From: Actinomycetota bacterium
GTDB lineage: Bacteria > Actinomycetota > Actinomycetes > Nanopelagicales > Nanopelagicaceae
NCBI GenBank assembly: GCA_015660815.1
Contig: JACSDF010000003.1
Location: 62,001 to 126,000 of the forward strand
Direction: 5' to 3'
Length of the DNA: 64,000 nucleotides
Shown: piece after piece, positions 27,188-38,586 of the stretch
Numbering within the stretch: position 1 is the stretch's first letter
Layout of the letters: each line of letters begins with the position of its first letter
Notes under the pieces: model-generated
Told to the model about the DNA's origin: nothing
The model's database searches: none
Seen by the model: the letters and a program-made list of their open reading frames with translations, nothing else
Position numbers and translations under genes: made by a program

Positions 27188-27522
27188 TCATCTTCTCCGC
27201 GAAGTTTACGTAGGGCATCTTCAAGTAGACGTTCCCCCTCGGCGTCGGTACGACGCTCCTTTACATAGGCCAGGTGTGTCTTGTATGGCTCATTTTTGAT
27301 TGGGTTTGGTGGATTATTGCGGTCGCGGCCTGCTGGGTATCCACACTTTGGGCAATCCCATTCAGCTGGAATTACAACGGTCTCTTCAACGGCAAATGAG
27401 GGACGAACTTCGTGACCATTAGCACAAAAGTACGAGACGTAAGCACGAGCGATTGAATCACCGCGCTCGGCTTCACCCATTGGTCCTGCGCCGACTCGGC
27501 TTCCGCGAATTGCACTTGCCAT
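27184..27522 (-). CDS. rbpA: RNA polymerase-binding protein RbpA
   Basis: Actinobacteria-specific factor that binds the housekeeping sigma factor and promoter DNA and stabilises open complexes. The 112 residues comprise the basic N-terminal tail MASAIRGSRVGAGPMGEAE, a zinc core with FCANGHEV and WDCPKCGYPAG, the basic linker, and the C-terminal sigma-interaction domain KTHLAYVKERRTDAEGERLL. A good AAGGAG site precedes the ATG. It is the last gene of the gap-pgk-tpiA-secG run and converges with pgi, overlapping by four bases. It is strong evidence for the phylum. Confidence 0.96.
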   Translation of the reverse strand: MASAIRGSRVGAGPMGEAERGDSIARAYVSYFCANGHEVRPSFAVEETVVIPAEWDCPKCGYPAGRDRNNPPNPIKNEPYKTHLAYVKERRTDAEGERLLEDALRKLRGEDD

Positions 27523-27559
27523 TAACTACTCCTTAAAAAATAAATGAGATGGAAAAGAA

Positions 27560-27787
27560 TTACTTAAGCACAAGGCTTAGTGCAACTACAAAGGCAAACC
27601 AAAGGCCACCGGCCACGATTGTGATGCGGTCAAGGTTGCGTTCAACGACCGAAGAGCCTCCGTAGTTAGATGAGACTCCGCCACCAAAGAGATCGGAGAG
27701 TCCGCTTCCCTTTCCCTTATGCAAAAGGACGAGAAGAATCATTAGAACGCTCGTAATAATGAGCAAGATTGAGAGAGCTAGTTTCAC
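27560..27787 (-). CDS. secG: Preprotein translocase subunit SecG
   Basis: Accessory membrane subunit of SecYEG. The 75 residues form two hydrophobic helices (about 2-20 and 53-72) around the GKGSGLSDLFGGG loop, typical of SecG. It starts with GTG, preceded by AAGGAG ten bases away. It lies between tpiA and rbpA, the common actinobacterial place. Confidence 0.92.
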   Translation of the reverse strand: MKLALSILLIITSVLMILLVLLHKGKGSGLSDLFGGGVSSNYGGSSVVERNLDRITIVAGGLWFAFVVALSLVLK

Positions 27788-27849
27788 GGTTCGTAAACTC
27801 CTTATTTCGTAGAGGGTAAGGATACCTTTAAATTGGTGGTCAGAACTAC

Positions 27850-28623
27850 TTAAACCTGAGCGTAGAACTTTACAATCTTTGCTAACTCTTCAGGATCTAG
27901 GCTTGCACCACCGATAAGTGCCCCATCTACATCGGGTTTAGCCATGATTTCAGCGACGTTAGAGGATTTCACTGATCCACCATAGAGAATTCTCATCGCA
28001 ACGGCGATTTCCGCCGAGCCAATATTTTCAACCTCTTCACGAATTGCAGCACAGACCTCTTGAGCATCCTCTGGGGTTGCAACTTTGCCGGTCCCAATAG
28101 CCCACACTGGTTCGTAGGCGATAACAATCTTTTTTAACTCTGGCTTACTTAAGCCCTCTAATCCGGCGCGGATCTGACGAATAACATGCGAGACATGCGC
28201 CCCAGATTCGCGCACGGCAAGCTCTTCACCAACACAGAAAATCGGAACCATTTCATGGGCAAGTGCCGCTTTTATTTTGCGGTTTACAAGCGCATCGCTC
28301 TCTGAGTGGATTGAGCGGCGCTCAGAGTGGCCGACTAAAACAAATGTGCATCCAAGCTTGTGCAGCATTGATCCAGAAATATCTCCAGTGAATGCGCCAC
28401 TTGCTTCAGGTGAAAGATCTTGAGCACCGTAGGTCAAACGCAAGCGATCGCCATCGATTAACGTTTGAACTGAACGTATATCGGTAAATGGCGGAATGAT
28501 TGCGACATCTACTGCGTCATAATCCTTATCATCGAGTGAGTAGACCAGTTTCTGAGTAACGGCAATCGCTTCAAGATGATTTAAATTCATCTTCCAATTA
28601 CCTGCCATCAAAGGTTTACGCAT
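27850..28623 (-). CDS. tpiA: Triosephosphate isomerase
   Basis: Interconverts dihydroxyacetone phosphate and glyceraldehyde 3-phosphate. The 257 residues start [13 protein letters not shown] with the active-site lysine, followed by the catalytic histidine in LVGHSERR, the glutamate in [11 protein letters not shown] and the phosphate loop YGGSV. A GGGGGAG ribosome site precedes the ATG. It follows pgk by eight bases. Confidence 0.97.
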   Translation of the reverse strand: MRKPLMAGNWKMNLNHLEAIAVTQKLVYSLDDKDYDAVDVAIIPPFTDIRSVQTLIDGDRLRLTYGAQDLSPEASGAFTGDISGSMLHKLGCTFVLVGHSERRSIHSESDALVNRKIKAALAHEMVPIFCVGEELAVRESGAHVSHVIRQIRAGLEGLSKPELKKIVIAYEPVWAIGTGKVATPEDAQEVCAAIREEVENIGSAEIAVAMRILYGGSVKSSNVAEIMAKPDVDGALIGGASLDPEELAKIVKFYAQV

Positions 28624-28631
28624 ATCTCCCC

Positions 28632-29818
28632 CTATAACCCCAAAGCTAATAGGCCAGGAAGTTCCTTGCCCTCTAGATACTCAAGTGATGCTCCACCACC
28701 TGTAGAAATATAACCAAAATCAGAGTCGGCAAAGCCTAGGGCGCGAACTGCCGCCGCTGAATCGCCTCCACCCACAACCGAAATTCCTGAAACCTTAGTA
28801 AGCGCCGTTGCAACGGTTTTGGTACCCGCAGCAAAGTTTGGAAATTCGAAAACACCCATTGGTCCATTCCAAAAGACTGTAGCGCATTTTTCAATTTCAT
28901 CTGCAAAGGCTTTGGCCGAAACAGGTCCTATATCTAACCCCATCTGGTCAACTGGAATATCATCGACGGAAACTAAAGTTGGAAGCGCATCTGCACTAAA
29001 CTGCGAAGCGACGACAATATCCGTTGGAAGAACGAGTTTTACGCCCTTCTCGTCTGCGCTTTTAATCAGCGCCTTCACGACATCAATCATCTCCATCTCA
29101 ACTAAGGATGTGCCAATCTCTTTACCGAGTGCAGCTAGAAAAGTGAAGACCATTCCTCCGCCAATCGCTAATGTATCGACCTTGTTTAATAGATTTTCGA
29201 TAACACCTAATTTATCTGACACCTTCGCGCCACCCAAAACAACTCCGTACGGGCGTGCTGGATTGTGAGTTAATTTTTTCAAAACATCGACTTCGGCTTC
29301 AACGAGTAACCCAGGTGCATGTGGCAACAGCTGTGGTAAGTCAAAGACCGATGCATGTTTGCGATGTACCGCGCCAAAACCATCGCCCACATATACATCT
29401 GCGAGTTCTGCTAATTGCGCGGCAAAAACCTGTCGCTCGCTCTCATCCTTGCTTGTCTCTGCTGGATTAAAGCGAATATTTTCAAGGAGAAGAATTTCTC
29501 CAGCTTTTAATGAATGTGCCGCTGCGCTCACGTCCTCAGTGCTGGAATTTCCAATGAAGCGTATCTCCTGTTCAAGAAGCTCACCTAAGCGCACTGCTAC
29601 TGGCGCTAATGAAAACTCTGAGAGGTTATCGCCCTTAGGTCGACCTAGGTGCGCCGCGATTACTATCGATGCACCTTTATTGAGCAAGAGCGAAATAGTT
29701 GGAAGCGAGGCTTTAATTCGACCATCATCTTTTATGGTTCCATTTTTTAATGGAACATTTAGATCACATCGAAGAAATACTCGCTTACCACCTACATCAA
29801 ATGAATCTAGGGATGACA

Positions 29819-29819
<1 letters not shown>
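28632..29819 (-). CDS. pgk: Phosphoglycerate kinase
   Basis: Makes ATP from 1,3-bisphosphoglycerate. The start [21 protein letters not shown] shares one base with the gap stop (TAATG); a longer frame into gap is not credible. The 395 residues include AAHLGRPKG, the second-domain [24 protein letters not shown] and the nucleotide loop GGGDSAAAV. Lacks no key motif. Confidence 0.97.
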
Positions 29820-30835
<1,016 letters not shown>

Positions 30836-30846
30836 TTAAGGGGCTA

Positions 30847-30900
30847 GAAATAAAAAAGCCCAACCGTTGGAAGTCTATTAAAACTGCCACAACGTTGGGG
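30847..30900 (-). terminator. Intrinsic terminator after whiA / in the gap leader
   Basis: On the minus strand CCCCAACGTTG (30900-30890) pairs with CAACGGTTGGGC (30869-30858), with one bulge and a loop of about 20 bases, followed directly by TTTTTTATTT. This is a classical Rho-independent form placed after whiA. A possible -10 (TAGGAT, 30917-30912) lies just upstream of it, in which case the hairpin would sit in the gap leader. Confidence 0.75.
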
Positions 30901-30963
30901 TCTTGAGGCTAATCCTAGCAGTGGCTATCTGGTGAACACTGCGTGCCGATGAGTTAAGGCGCT

Positions 30964-31941
30964 CTAATTCAATAAATCAGGTGAAAGTCCGCTCTCCGTA
31001 TCAGGTATTCCAAGTTCACTGGCACGTTTATCGGCCATTGCAAGCAATCGCCGGATTCGACCCGCGATGGCATCTTTAGTCATGGGCGGTACCGCTAAAG
31101 AGCCGAGCTCTTCTAGAGATGCCTGACCATGATTTATGCGCAACTCCCCCGCCTCCTTTAAATGGGCAGGAATTGTCGCGCCAAGGATTTCCATCGCACG
31201 GGCAACTCGGGCCGATGCAGCAACGGCGGCCCGTGCTGAGCGCCGAAGATTTGCATCATCGAAGTTAGCAAGACGATTAGCAGTTGCCCGCACTTCGCGG
31301 CGCATCCGACGCTCTTCCCATGCAAGAACGGATTCATGTGCACCCAGACGGGTAAGTAATACACCGATTGCATCTCCATCACGAATCACAACTCGATCAA
31401 CTCCACGAACTTCTCGCGCCTTCGCCACAATTCCCATGCGACGTGCCGCTCCAACAAGTGCTAAAGCCGCTTCTGGTCCAGGACATGTGATTTCGAGCGA
31501 CGATGAACGTCCGGGTTCGGTGAGCGAGCCATGTGCAATAAATGCTCCACGCCATGCCGCTTCTGAATCACAGATTGCTGCAGAGACAACTTGCGGTGGA
31601 AGTCCGCGTACAGGTCGACCATGAGAATCTACGAGTCCAGTTTGTCTGGCCAATGAATCTCCAGCTTCGATAACGCGAACAACATAACGAGAGCCTTTTC
31701 GCAAACCGCCTGAAGAGAGAACAGCTAAATCAGAGCCATGACCATAAATATCTGCGATGTCTTTGCGCAATCGACGTGCACTCTGGGATGTTTCTAACTC
31801 AACTTCAATCAATATCTTTCCCGCAGCGATATGTAAACCACCAGCAAAGCGAAGGAGAGATGAGACCTCGGCCTTGCGGCAACATGGTTTAGTAATAGAG
31901 ATTCGACTGAGTTCGTCTTTAACCGCTGCCGTCATTGCCAT
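30964..31941 (-). CDS. whiA: DNA-binding protein WhiA
   Basis: Gram-positive regulator with a LAGLIDADG-like fold joined to a C-terminal helix-turn-helix. In Streptomyces it acts with WhiB on cell-division genes. The 325 residues from [13 protein letters not shown] are very close to the Streptomyces protein, with [30 protein letters not shown] and the HTH region [23 protein letters not shown]. The ATG at 31941 is chosen over an upstream TTG by this family start. It follows yvcK by four bases. In a non-sporulating organism its likely role is division control, which is inference. Confidence 0.96.
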   Translation of the reverse strand: MAMTAAVKDELSRISITKPCCRKAEVSSLLRFAGGLHIAAGKILIEVELETSQSARRLRKDIADIYGHGSDLAVLSSGGLRKGSRYVVRVIEAGDSLARQTGLVDSHGRPVRGLPPQVVSAAICDSEAAWRGAFIAHGSLTEPGRSSSLEITCPGPEAALALVGAARRMGIVAKAREVRGVDRVVIRDGDAIGVLLTRLGAHESVLAWEERRMRREVRATANRLANFDDANLRRSARAAVAASARVARAMEILGATIPAHLKEAGELRINHGQASLEELGSLAVPPMTKDAIAGRIRRLLAMADKRASELGIPDTESGLSPDLLN

Positions 31942-31945
31942 GGGA

Positions 31946-32890
31946 CTATCCAACCAAACTTTGGCGCATAATGTGGCCCAAATGAAGAGCTAATCGTGTG
32001 ACATCGTGATGGACACTTCCGGGCGCTTTGCGAATATCGACGGCAACTACCTGTCCGCCTAGTTTTCTAGCAATTGCCGCCAAGGCTGGCTCATCTCGGA
32101 CAACACACGTATCGACTAAGAAGTAATCAATTTTTAACTCTGGAGCATATCGGGCGAAGAATTCAAGGTGTTCCTCAGGAGTCGATCCGGCAAACTCATC
32201 ACCAGAAGTATTAGCGTGGGCATCTAAATTTAGAATCATTATCTTCTTCGCCGTAGTTCTAACTAATGCATCCAACTGCATTGGAACTAATAAATGCGGC
32301 ATAACACTTGAAAACCAAGAGCCTGGGCCCATAGTTATCCAATCAGCTACGCGAATTGCAGTGAGCGCCTCAATTCGTGCAGGTGGATTTTCGGGGATTA
32401 TTCGAAGGGATTCAATCCGACCTCGCGCAGTGGCTACCTCTTTTTGCCCTCTCACAAGAATGCGACCGGTTGATGTATTGAAACTCGCTTCAATATCTAA
32501 TGGAACTGCCGCCATGGGAAGGACTCGTCCAATAACTTTTAATAGTGAACCAACTCGATCCAAGCCAATAACAGGGTCTTGATCTTGGCTCCATAGAGAG
32601 GCTAGAAGTAAATTCCCCATGGCATGCCCATCGAGAGCCCCATCGCTGACAAAGCGCATCTGCATAATGTCGGCCCAGGTGCGACCCCATTCATCATCGG
32701 CACATAGCGCAGCTAGCGCCATTCTCAAATCTCCAGGAGGAAAAATTGGAAATTCCTCTCTCAATCTTCCACTTGAACCACCATTATCGGCGACTGTAAC
32801 AATCGCCGTAATTTCCGAGGTGATTTCACGCAACGCCGATAACACTGCCGCTAAACCATGACCACCACCGAGGGCGACAACTTTGCTCAC
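31946..32890 (-). CDS. yvcK: YvcK-like protein (gluconeogenesis factor, CofD-related)
   Basis: Binds UDP-sugars in characterised relatives and affects carbon metabolism and cell shape; the exact reaction is unknown. The 314 residues start [18 protein letters not shown], the nucleotide-sugar binding loop, followed by [15 protein letters not shown] and [12 protein letters not shown], then [15 protein letters not shown]. It lies between rapZ and whiA, the conserved trio in Gram-positive bacteria. Confidence 0.92.
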   Translation of the reverse strand: MSKVVALGGGHGLAAVLSALREITSEITAIVTVADNGGSSGRLREEFPIFPPGDLRMALAALCADDEWGRTWADIMQMRFVSDGALDGHAMGNLLLASLWSQDQDPVIGLDRVGSLLKVIGRVLPMAAVPLDIEASFNTSTGRILVRGQKEVATARGRIESLRIIPENPPARIEALTAIRVADWITMGPGSWFSSVMPHLLVPMQLDALVRTTAKKIMILNLDAHANTSGDEFAGSTPEEHLEFFARYAPELKIDYFLVDTCVVRDEPALAAIARKLGGQVVAVDIRKAPGSVHHDVTRLALHLGHIMRQSLVG

Positions 32891-32892
32891 GG

Positions 32893-33756
32893 TTATTCGC
32901 GTCCCACATCTCGGTGAGTGGGATAAGCGGAAAGACCTATGTCCAGAGCGTTAAGTTGTTTAGAAATCTCCTGCGTAATCGCAACACTGCGATGTTTTCC
33001 GCCTGTACACCCCACGGAGATTGTCAAGTACTTTTTACCTTCATGCATATATCCAGGAATCATTGATGCAACTAATGCCACATAGTTTCTAACAAACTCT
33101 TCTACACCAGTATTTCCCAAAACTTTTTCGCTCACTTGAGTTGTTAGACCTGTCAATGATCGAAGCTCAGGAATCCAGTGCGGGTTAGGTATGAAACGAC
33201 AATCTAAAACTAAATCAGAGTCAACCGGGATTCCATATTTATATCCAAAAGAGAGAACGTTGATTCGAACTCCCTGTATTTTTCCTCCCCCAAAAATCTC
33301 ACCGATGCGTTTTTCCAATTGATGAACATTCAAATTTGACGTATCAATTGTTACGTCACACTGAGCTCTTAAATCATCTAACTTATCGCGCTCTCTAGCA
33401 ATACCATCAACGATTCGATCGCTGCCTTGAAGTGGATGGGGTCTCCGCGTAGATTCAAAACGTTGCACTAAAGCTTGATCTGTGGCATCCAAAAAGACCA
33501 AACGGTAATGAAAACCATTCTTCTTAAGTTCTTCCAGCGCTTGTTTTAACTCGTCAAAAAAACGACCCCCACGCACATCCACAACGACGGCGTACTCTTT
33601 GCCATCTGGTCCGGTGCCTTTGCTTACTAGTGCTGGCAACAAAGATGGTGGCAGATTATCAACTACGTACCATCCCAAATCCTCTAAGGCATGAGCAACA
33701 GTTGAGCGACCAGCACCTGACATGCCGGTTAAAATTAAGATCTCATTGCTATTCAT
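32893..33756 (-). CDS. rapZ: RapZ/YvcJ nucleotide-binding protein
   Basis: P-loop protein; the E. coli member binds small RNAs and directs RNase E, while Gram-positive roles are less clear. The 287 residues have a Walker A variant GMSGAGRSTVA at 12-22, with arginine in place of the usual lysine as is common in actinobacteria, VVVDVRGG in the middle, and the C-terminal domain with ISVGCTGGKHRSVAIT. It overlaps uvrC by four bases upstream and precedes yvcK by two bases. Confidence 0.93.
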   Translation of the reverse strand: MNSNEILILTGMSGAGRSTVAHALEDLGWYVVDNLPPSLLPALVSKGTGPDGKEYAVVVDVRGGRFFDELKQALEELKKNGFHYRLVFLDATDQALVQRFESTRRPHPLQGSDRIVDGIARERDKLDDLRAQCDVTIDTSNLNVHQLEKRIGEIFGGGKIQGVRINVLSFGYKYGIPVDSDLVLDCRFIPNPHWIPELRSLTGLTTQVSEKVLGNTGVEEFVRNYVALVASMIPGYMHEGKKYLTISVGCTGGKHRSVAITQEISKQLNALDIGLSAYPTHRDVGRE

Positions 33757-35723
33757 GGCTTAATCCTCTTACCTCTGTCAAGTACAGCTTGCCCATTGAT
33801 GATTTCTGGCCCACTGATAATTTCGCCAGTTGTGATATCTATTTTTTGCGATGTTATGGAATTCAAATACTCCTCGATAACCGATGCTGTTCTAGTTCCT
33901 ATGCCGGGAGTCGCCGCAATCTCCTCTCGACTGGCCTTTCGAATTGCCGCCACTGACCCAAAACGTTCAAGTAATGCACGGCGGCGCACCTGGCCCAGTT
34001 GTGGGATCTCATCTAAAACTGACTCCAACATTATTTTTGAACGTCTCGATCGATGGAAAGTAATGGCGAATCGATGCGCTTCATCCCTAATTCGCTGCAA
34101 GAGATAGAGGCCTTCACTTGATCTAGGCAGGATTAATGGATCGGGTGAGCCGGGAAGCCAGACTTCTTCTAGCCGCTTAGCCAGTCCACACAAGGCAATA
34201 TCTGTAATGCCAAGTTCACTCAGCGCGCGGGCGGCGGCGTTAACCTGTGGTGCACCGCCATCGACAACGATGAGTTGGGGCGGATATGAAAACTTACTCA
34301 TCTTTCCTCCCAACTCTGCCACCTCAGCCGAATCTACCGCTCGATCATCAATCAGACGCTTTAATCTGCGAGTAATCACTTGATGCATCGCACGAGTGTC
34401 ATCAAAACCTTCGTCAGTATTAATGATGAATCTGCGATACTCACTCTTCTTAGCGAGTCCATCTTCAAATACGACCATCGATGCGACTACAGAAGTACCT
34501 GAAATATTTGAGATATCGAAACACTCTATGCGAAGCGGAGGTTTTGCGAGATTCAGAGTCTGCTGTATCTCTATCAACGCTTTACCACTCACCGCGGCAT
34601 CGGTTGAGCGCTTGCTTAAAAACTGGATAAGCGAATATTGAGCGTTACGTTTAACAGTTGCTAAGAGCTCAACCTTTTCTCCGCGCTGTGGAACTTTGAT
34701 ATCGACCTTGGTCGAACCAATTTCACCAAGCCACTGCTCTAACTGTTCCTTATCAGCTGGTTCCGAGTTGATATAAATATTGCGCGGAACCGGGATTGCT
34801 CCAGTTCCATAGATTGAGTACAACAGTGCGGTTAATTCATCTTGGCCTTCAAGTGCCATCTCTTGATCAACTATCCATGATCGAGAACCCTTCACTGATC
34901 CGCGCTGCATTGAAAAAATTGAGCCTGCGGCGTGGAAACCATCGTGATAGATAGAGATGAAATCGCCATCTAGATCATCAGAGAAATTACCTTCAGTTGA
35001 TTTTTGCGCCTTCTCAAATGATTCAATCTGATCTCTAAGACGCGCCGCTCTTTCAAACTCCTCATTGGCTGCGGCTGCACTCATCTCCTCATGCAACTTG
35101 GGCAGGATATTTTCCATCCCGGACTCCATGAATTCATTGAGTCGTTCAGCCAATTTCTTGTGATCCTCTTTTGAGATCCATCCAACACATGGTGCAGCAC
35201 ATTTACCGATGTCGCCTAGCAGGCACTGCCTTTTGCTGCGTTGTGCACGTGTGAAGTTTGAAGACGAGCATGATCTGACCGGAAAAACCTTGAGTAGGAC
35301 TTCGAAAGTGTTTCGAAGCGCCCATGCATTTGTATACGGACCAAAGTACTTCAACCCAGGTCGCTTGTCTTTACGGGTAATGAAAATCAATGGATATTCA
35401 TCATTGAGGGACAAGGCCAAGTAAGGATAAGACTTGTCATCTTTGAATTGAACGTTGTACTTTGGTTGATACTGCTTGATCCAACTAAACTCCAGCGCCA
35501 ACGCCTCTAGCTCCGTACTGACAATTGTCCAATCAACACGAACGGCTTCATGAACCATGCGATGCGTCTTGGTAGCCAAATTTGCCTGGAAGTAATTACT
35601 GAGGCGATTTTTTAGACTCTTTGCCTTTCCTACGTAAATCACTTTGTCTTGTTCGTTATAAAAGCGGTACACGCCAGGGTGTTCGGGAATGTTGGTTGGC
35701 CGATAACTTTGAGGATTTGCCAT
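33753..35723 (-). CDS. uvrC: Excinuclease ABC subunit C
   Basis: Dual nuclease that cuts both sides of a lesion bound by UvrB. The 656 residues show the N-terminal GIY-YIG domain (PGVYRFYNEQDKVIYVGKAK), a cysteine cluster region (CSSSNF, CLLGDIGKCAAPCVG), the UvrB-binding motif around EEFERAARLRDQIESFEKA, the RNase H-like second nuclease with CFDISNISGT and VVDGGAPQV, and tandem helix-hairpin-helix at the end. It is adjacent to uvrA, so the three excinuclease genes are contiguous. Confidence 0.96.
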   Translation of the reverse strand: MANPQSYRPTNIPEHPGVYRFYNEQDKVIYVGKAKSLKNRLSNYFQANLATKTHRMVHEAVRVDWTIVSTELEALALEFSWIKQYQPKYNVQFKDDKSYPYLALSLNDEYPLIFITRKDKRPGLKYFGPYTNAWALRNTFEVLLKVFPVRSCSSSNFTRAQRSKRQCLLGDIGKCAAPCVGWISKEDHKKLAERLNEFMESGMENILPKLHEEMSAAAANEEFERAARLRDQIESFEKAQKSTEGNFSDDLDGDFISIYHDGFHAAGSIFSMQRGSVKGSRSWIVDQEMALEGQDELTALLYSIYGTGAIPVPRNIYINSEPADKEQLEQWLGEIGSTKVDIKVPQRGEKVELLATVKRNAQYSLIQFLSKRSTDAAVSGKALIEIQQTLNLAKPPLRIECFDISNISGTSVVASMVVFEDGLAKKSEYRRFIINTDEGFDDTRAMHQVITRRLKRLIDDRAVDSAEVAELGGKMSKFSYPPQLIVVDGGAPQVNAAARALSELGITDIALCGLAKRLEEVWLPGSPDPLILPRSSEGLYLLQRIRDEAHRFAITFHRSRRSKIMLESVLDEIPQLGQVRRRALLERFGSVAAIRKASREEIAATPGIGTRTASVIEEYLNSITSQKIDITTGEIISGPEIINGQAVLDRGKRIKP

Positions 35724-35727
35724 CGCC

Positions 35728-38586
35728 TTACTTCTTAACTGCTACTTTTCGGTTTGTAGCAAGCATGGGGGCTAAGTATTGACCCGTATAGCTAGCGCTC
35801 ACTTTCGCGACATCCTCAGGGGTTCCTTCTGCTACTACTAATCCCCCTCGGAATCCGCCTTCAGGTCCCATATCAATTACCCAGTCGGAGCATTTGATGA
35901 CATCTAAATTGTGTTCAATCACAATAACTGTATTTCCAGTATCAACCAGACGATTGAGAACGATAAGGAGCTTGCTTACATCTTCAAAATGTAGCCCGGT
36001 AGTCGGTTCATCTAAAACATATATTGTGCGGCCAGTTGAACGGCGCTGTAATTCAGTCGCAAGTTTGACGCGCTGGGCTTCTCCACCTGAAAGTGTTGGT
36101 GCCGACTGACCTAAGCGAACATACCCAAGTCCAACATCATTGAGAGTCTTCAAGAAACGCGCAATATTTGGAACAGATTCAAAGAAGTTATGAGCCTCTT
36201 CAATTGACATATGTAAAACATCGGCAATCGTCTTGCCTTTGTAGTGAACCTCTAAAGTTTCGCGGTTATAACGCGCACCATGGCAAACCTCGCAAGGAAC
36301 GTAAACATCTGGAAGGAAGTTCATTTCGATTGTTATCGTGCCATCGCCCGAACAGTTCTCGCACCGGCCGCCTTTAACATTGAATGAGAAGCGTCCCTGT
36401 TGGTAGCCGCGAATTTTCGCTTCGGTTGTTTCAGAAAATAAGGCACGAACTTTATCGAATAAACCCGTATATGTTGCTGGGTTGGATCTAGGGGTTCGAC
36501 CAATAGGAGATTGATCAACGTGCACAACTTTATCGAGTAAGTCGATGCCCGAAACACTGCGGTGGCGACCTGGTACCAATCGGGCACCATTTAGTTTGTT
36601 GGCAAGAGTTGTGTACAAAATGTCGTTTACGAGCGTTGATTTGCCGGATCCGCTTACACCGGTGACTGAGACAAATACACCGAGTGGAATCTGCACATCA
36701 ATGTTCTGCAAGTTATTCTCTTTTGCCCCTTTGACCGTCAACACCCGTTTAGTATCAATTGGCCGGCGAACTTCTGGAATTGAAATCGACTTTCGGCCCG
36801 ATAAATATGCACCTGTGATTGATTCTTTAGATGCAATCAACTCCTCATAGCTGCCAGATACAACTACATGTCCCCCATGCTCACCAGCACCAGGACCAAT
36901 ATCTACAATCCAATCGGCAGTACGAATAGTCTCTTCATCGTGTTCGACAACAATTAAAGTATTTCCTAGGTCTCGCAGGTGTGTGAGCGTTTCAATTAAG
37001 CGACGGTTATCGCGCTGGTGCAGACCAATACTGGGTTCATCAAGAACATAGAGAACTCCGACAAGCCCACTGCCGATCTGGGTTGCTAAACGGATTCGCT
37101 GCGCTTCTCCACCAGACAGTGTGGCTGCAGGGCGAGCAAGAGATAAGTAATCCAGACCGACATCGAGGAGAAATCCCAAGCGGGCGTGTACTTCTTTCAT
37201 TACGCGCTCTGCAATCTGAGCCTCGCGCTTAGTTAATTTGATGTTTTTTAGAAACTCAGCGCACTCTGAAATTGAAAGTTCAGTTATCTCCGAAATGTTT
37301 TTGTTGCCAATGGTTACAGCTAGTACTTCAGGTTTTAATCGCGCACCTGAACATACATGACAGGGAATTTGGCGCATATATGCTTCGTACTTATCACGGC
37401 TGTAATCGCTATCAGTCTCACTATGGCGGCGGTGAATAAATGGAACAACACCTTCAAAACCGGTCGTGTAGTTCTTGGTACCGTAGCGACCCTTGTACTT
37501 CATCTTAATTTCATACTCATAGCCATTAATAATGGCCTCTCTGGCCTTCACTGAAATCTTCTTCCATGGGATGTCCAGCGAGAAAGGCATATCTTTTGCA
37601 AGGGCTTCCAGCAATCGCAAGAAATAATCAGATGACTGCCCACCTGACCAAGGCGCAATTGCACCATCATTTATGGATATTGAATCATCGGGAATTATGA
37701 GCTCTTCATCTACCTCTAGCTTTGTACCGATGCCAGAGCATTCGGCGCAGGCTCCAAAGGGTGAGTTGAAGGAGAACGATCGGGGCTCTAACTCTTCAAA
37801 GGATAAGTTGCAGTCATGGCACGCTAAGTGCTCACTGAAGGTTCGCTCTTTATCTTCCAACTTCGAATCTACAAAATCCAGAATTACTATCCCCGATGCC
37901 AATCTCAGCGCAGTTTCAATTGAATCCGTAAGTCGGGTCTTGCTTTCAACTTTGGCAGTTAAGCGATCAACAACTACTTCGATAGTGTGCTTTTCCTGTT
38001 TTTTTAACTTTGGAACATCTGTTAATGCTAAGACCGTGCCATCGACACGGGCACGTGAATAACCTTGTGTGATTAGCTCTGCGAAAAGATCGACGAACTC
38101 GCCTTTGCGTGCACGAACCACCGGTGCTAAAACTTGAAATTTTGTTGTTGCGGGCATCGCCAGGATTTGATCCACAATCTGCTGCGGTGATTGGCGAGAA
38201 ACAGCTTTGCCACAGTTAGGACAGTGCGGGCGCCCCGCACGAGCAAATAGAAGGCGAAGGTAGTCATAGACCTCGGTGATTGTGCCGACAGTTGAGCGGG
38301 GATTTCGATTTGTGGATTTTTGATCAATTGAGACGGCAGGTGATAACCCCTCGATAAAATCAACATCGGGCTTGTCCATTTGACCTAAGAATTGGCGAGC
38401 ATAGGCCGAAAGAGATTCAACATAGCGGCGCTGACCTTCAGCAAATATCGTGTCAAAGGCCAGCGATGATTTACCTGAACCAGATAGACCAGTAAAAACA
38501 ATCAGGGCATTGCGGGGAAGCTCAATTGAAACATCTTTAAGATTATGCTCGCGCGCTCCACGAACAACTAGTTTTTCAATACTCAC
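35728..38586 (-). CDS. uvrA: Excinuclease ABC subunit A
   Basis: ATP-dependent damage sensor. At 952 residues it has two ABC modules: Walker [15 protein letters not shown] and [14 protein letters not shown], signature [12 protein letters not shown] and [12 protein letters not shown], and Walker [14 protein letters not shown] and [12 protein letters not shown]. Zinc modules are [12 protein letters not shown]...CAEC and CENCSGDG...CEVC. It starts with GTG overlapping the uvrB stop (TAGTG). All expected parts are present. Confidence 0.97.
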   Translation of the reverse strand: MSIEKLVVRGAREHNLKDVSIELPRNALIVFTGLSGSGKSSLAFDTIFAEGQRRYVESLSAYARQFLGQMDKPDVDFIEGLSPAVSIDQKSTNRNPRSTVGTITEVYDYLRLLFARAGRPHCPNCGKAVSRQSPQQIVDQILAMPATTKFQVLAPVVRARKGEFVDLFAELITQGYSRARVDGTVLALTDVPKLKKQEKHTIEVVVDRLTAKVESKTRLTDSIETALRLASGIVILDFVDSKLEDKERTFSEHLACHDCNLSFEELEPRSFSFNSPFGACAECSGIGTKLEVDEELIIPDDSISINDGAIAPWSGGQSSDYFLRLLEALAKDMPFSLDIPWKKISVKAREAIINGYEYEIKMKYKGRYGTKNYTTGFEGVVPFIHRRHSETDSDYSRDKYEAYMRQIPCHVCSGARLKPEVLAVTIGNKNISEITELSISECAEFLKNIKLTKREAQIAERVMKEVHARLGFLLDVGLDYLSLARPAATLSGGEAQRIRLATQIGSGLVGVLYVLDEPSIGLHQRDNRRLIETLTHLRDLGNTLIVVEHDEETIRTADWIVDIGPGAGEHGGHVVVSGSYEELIASKESITGAYLSGRKSISIPEVRRPIDTKRVLTVKGAKENNLQNIDVQIPLGVFVSVTGVSGSGKSTLVNDILYTTLANKLNGARLVPGRHRSVSGIDLLDKVVHVDQSPIGRTPRSNPATYTGLFDKVRALFSETTEAKIRGYQQGRFSFNVKGGRCENCSGDGTITIEMNFLPDVYVPCEVCHGARYNRETLEVHYKGKTIADVLHMSIEEAHNFFESVPNIARFLKTLNDVGLGYVRLGQSAPTLSGGEAQRVKLATELQRRSTGRTIYVLDEPTTGLHFEDVSKLLIVLNRLVDTGNTVIVIEHNLDVIKCSDWVIDMGPEGGFRGGLVVAEGTPEDVAKVSASYTGQYLAPMLATNRKVAVKK

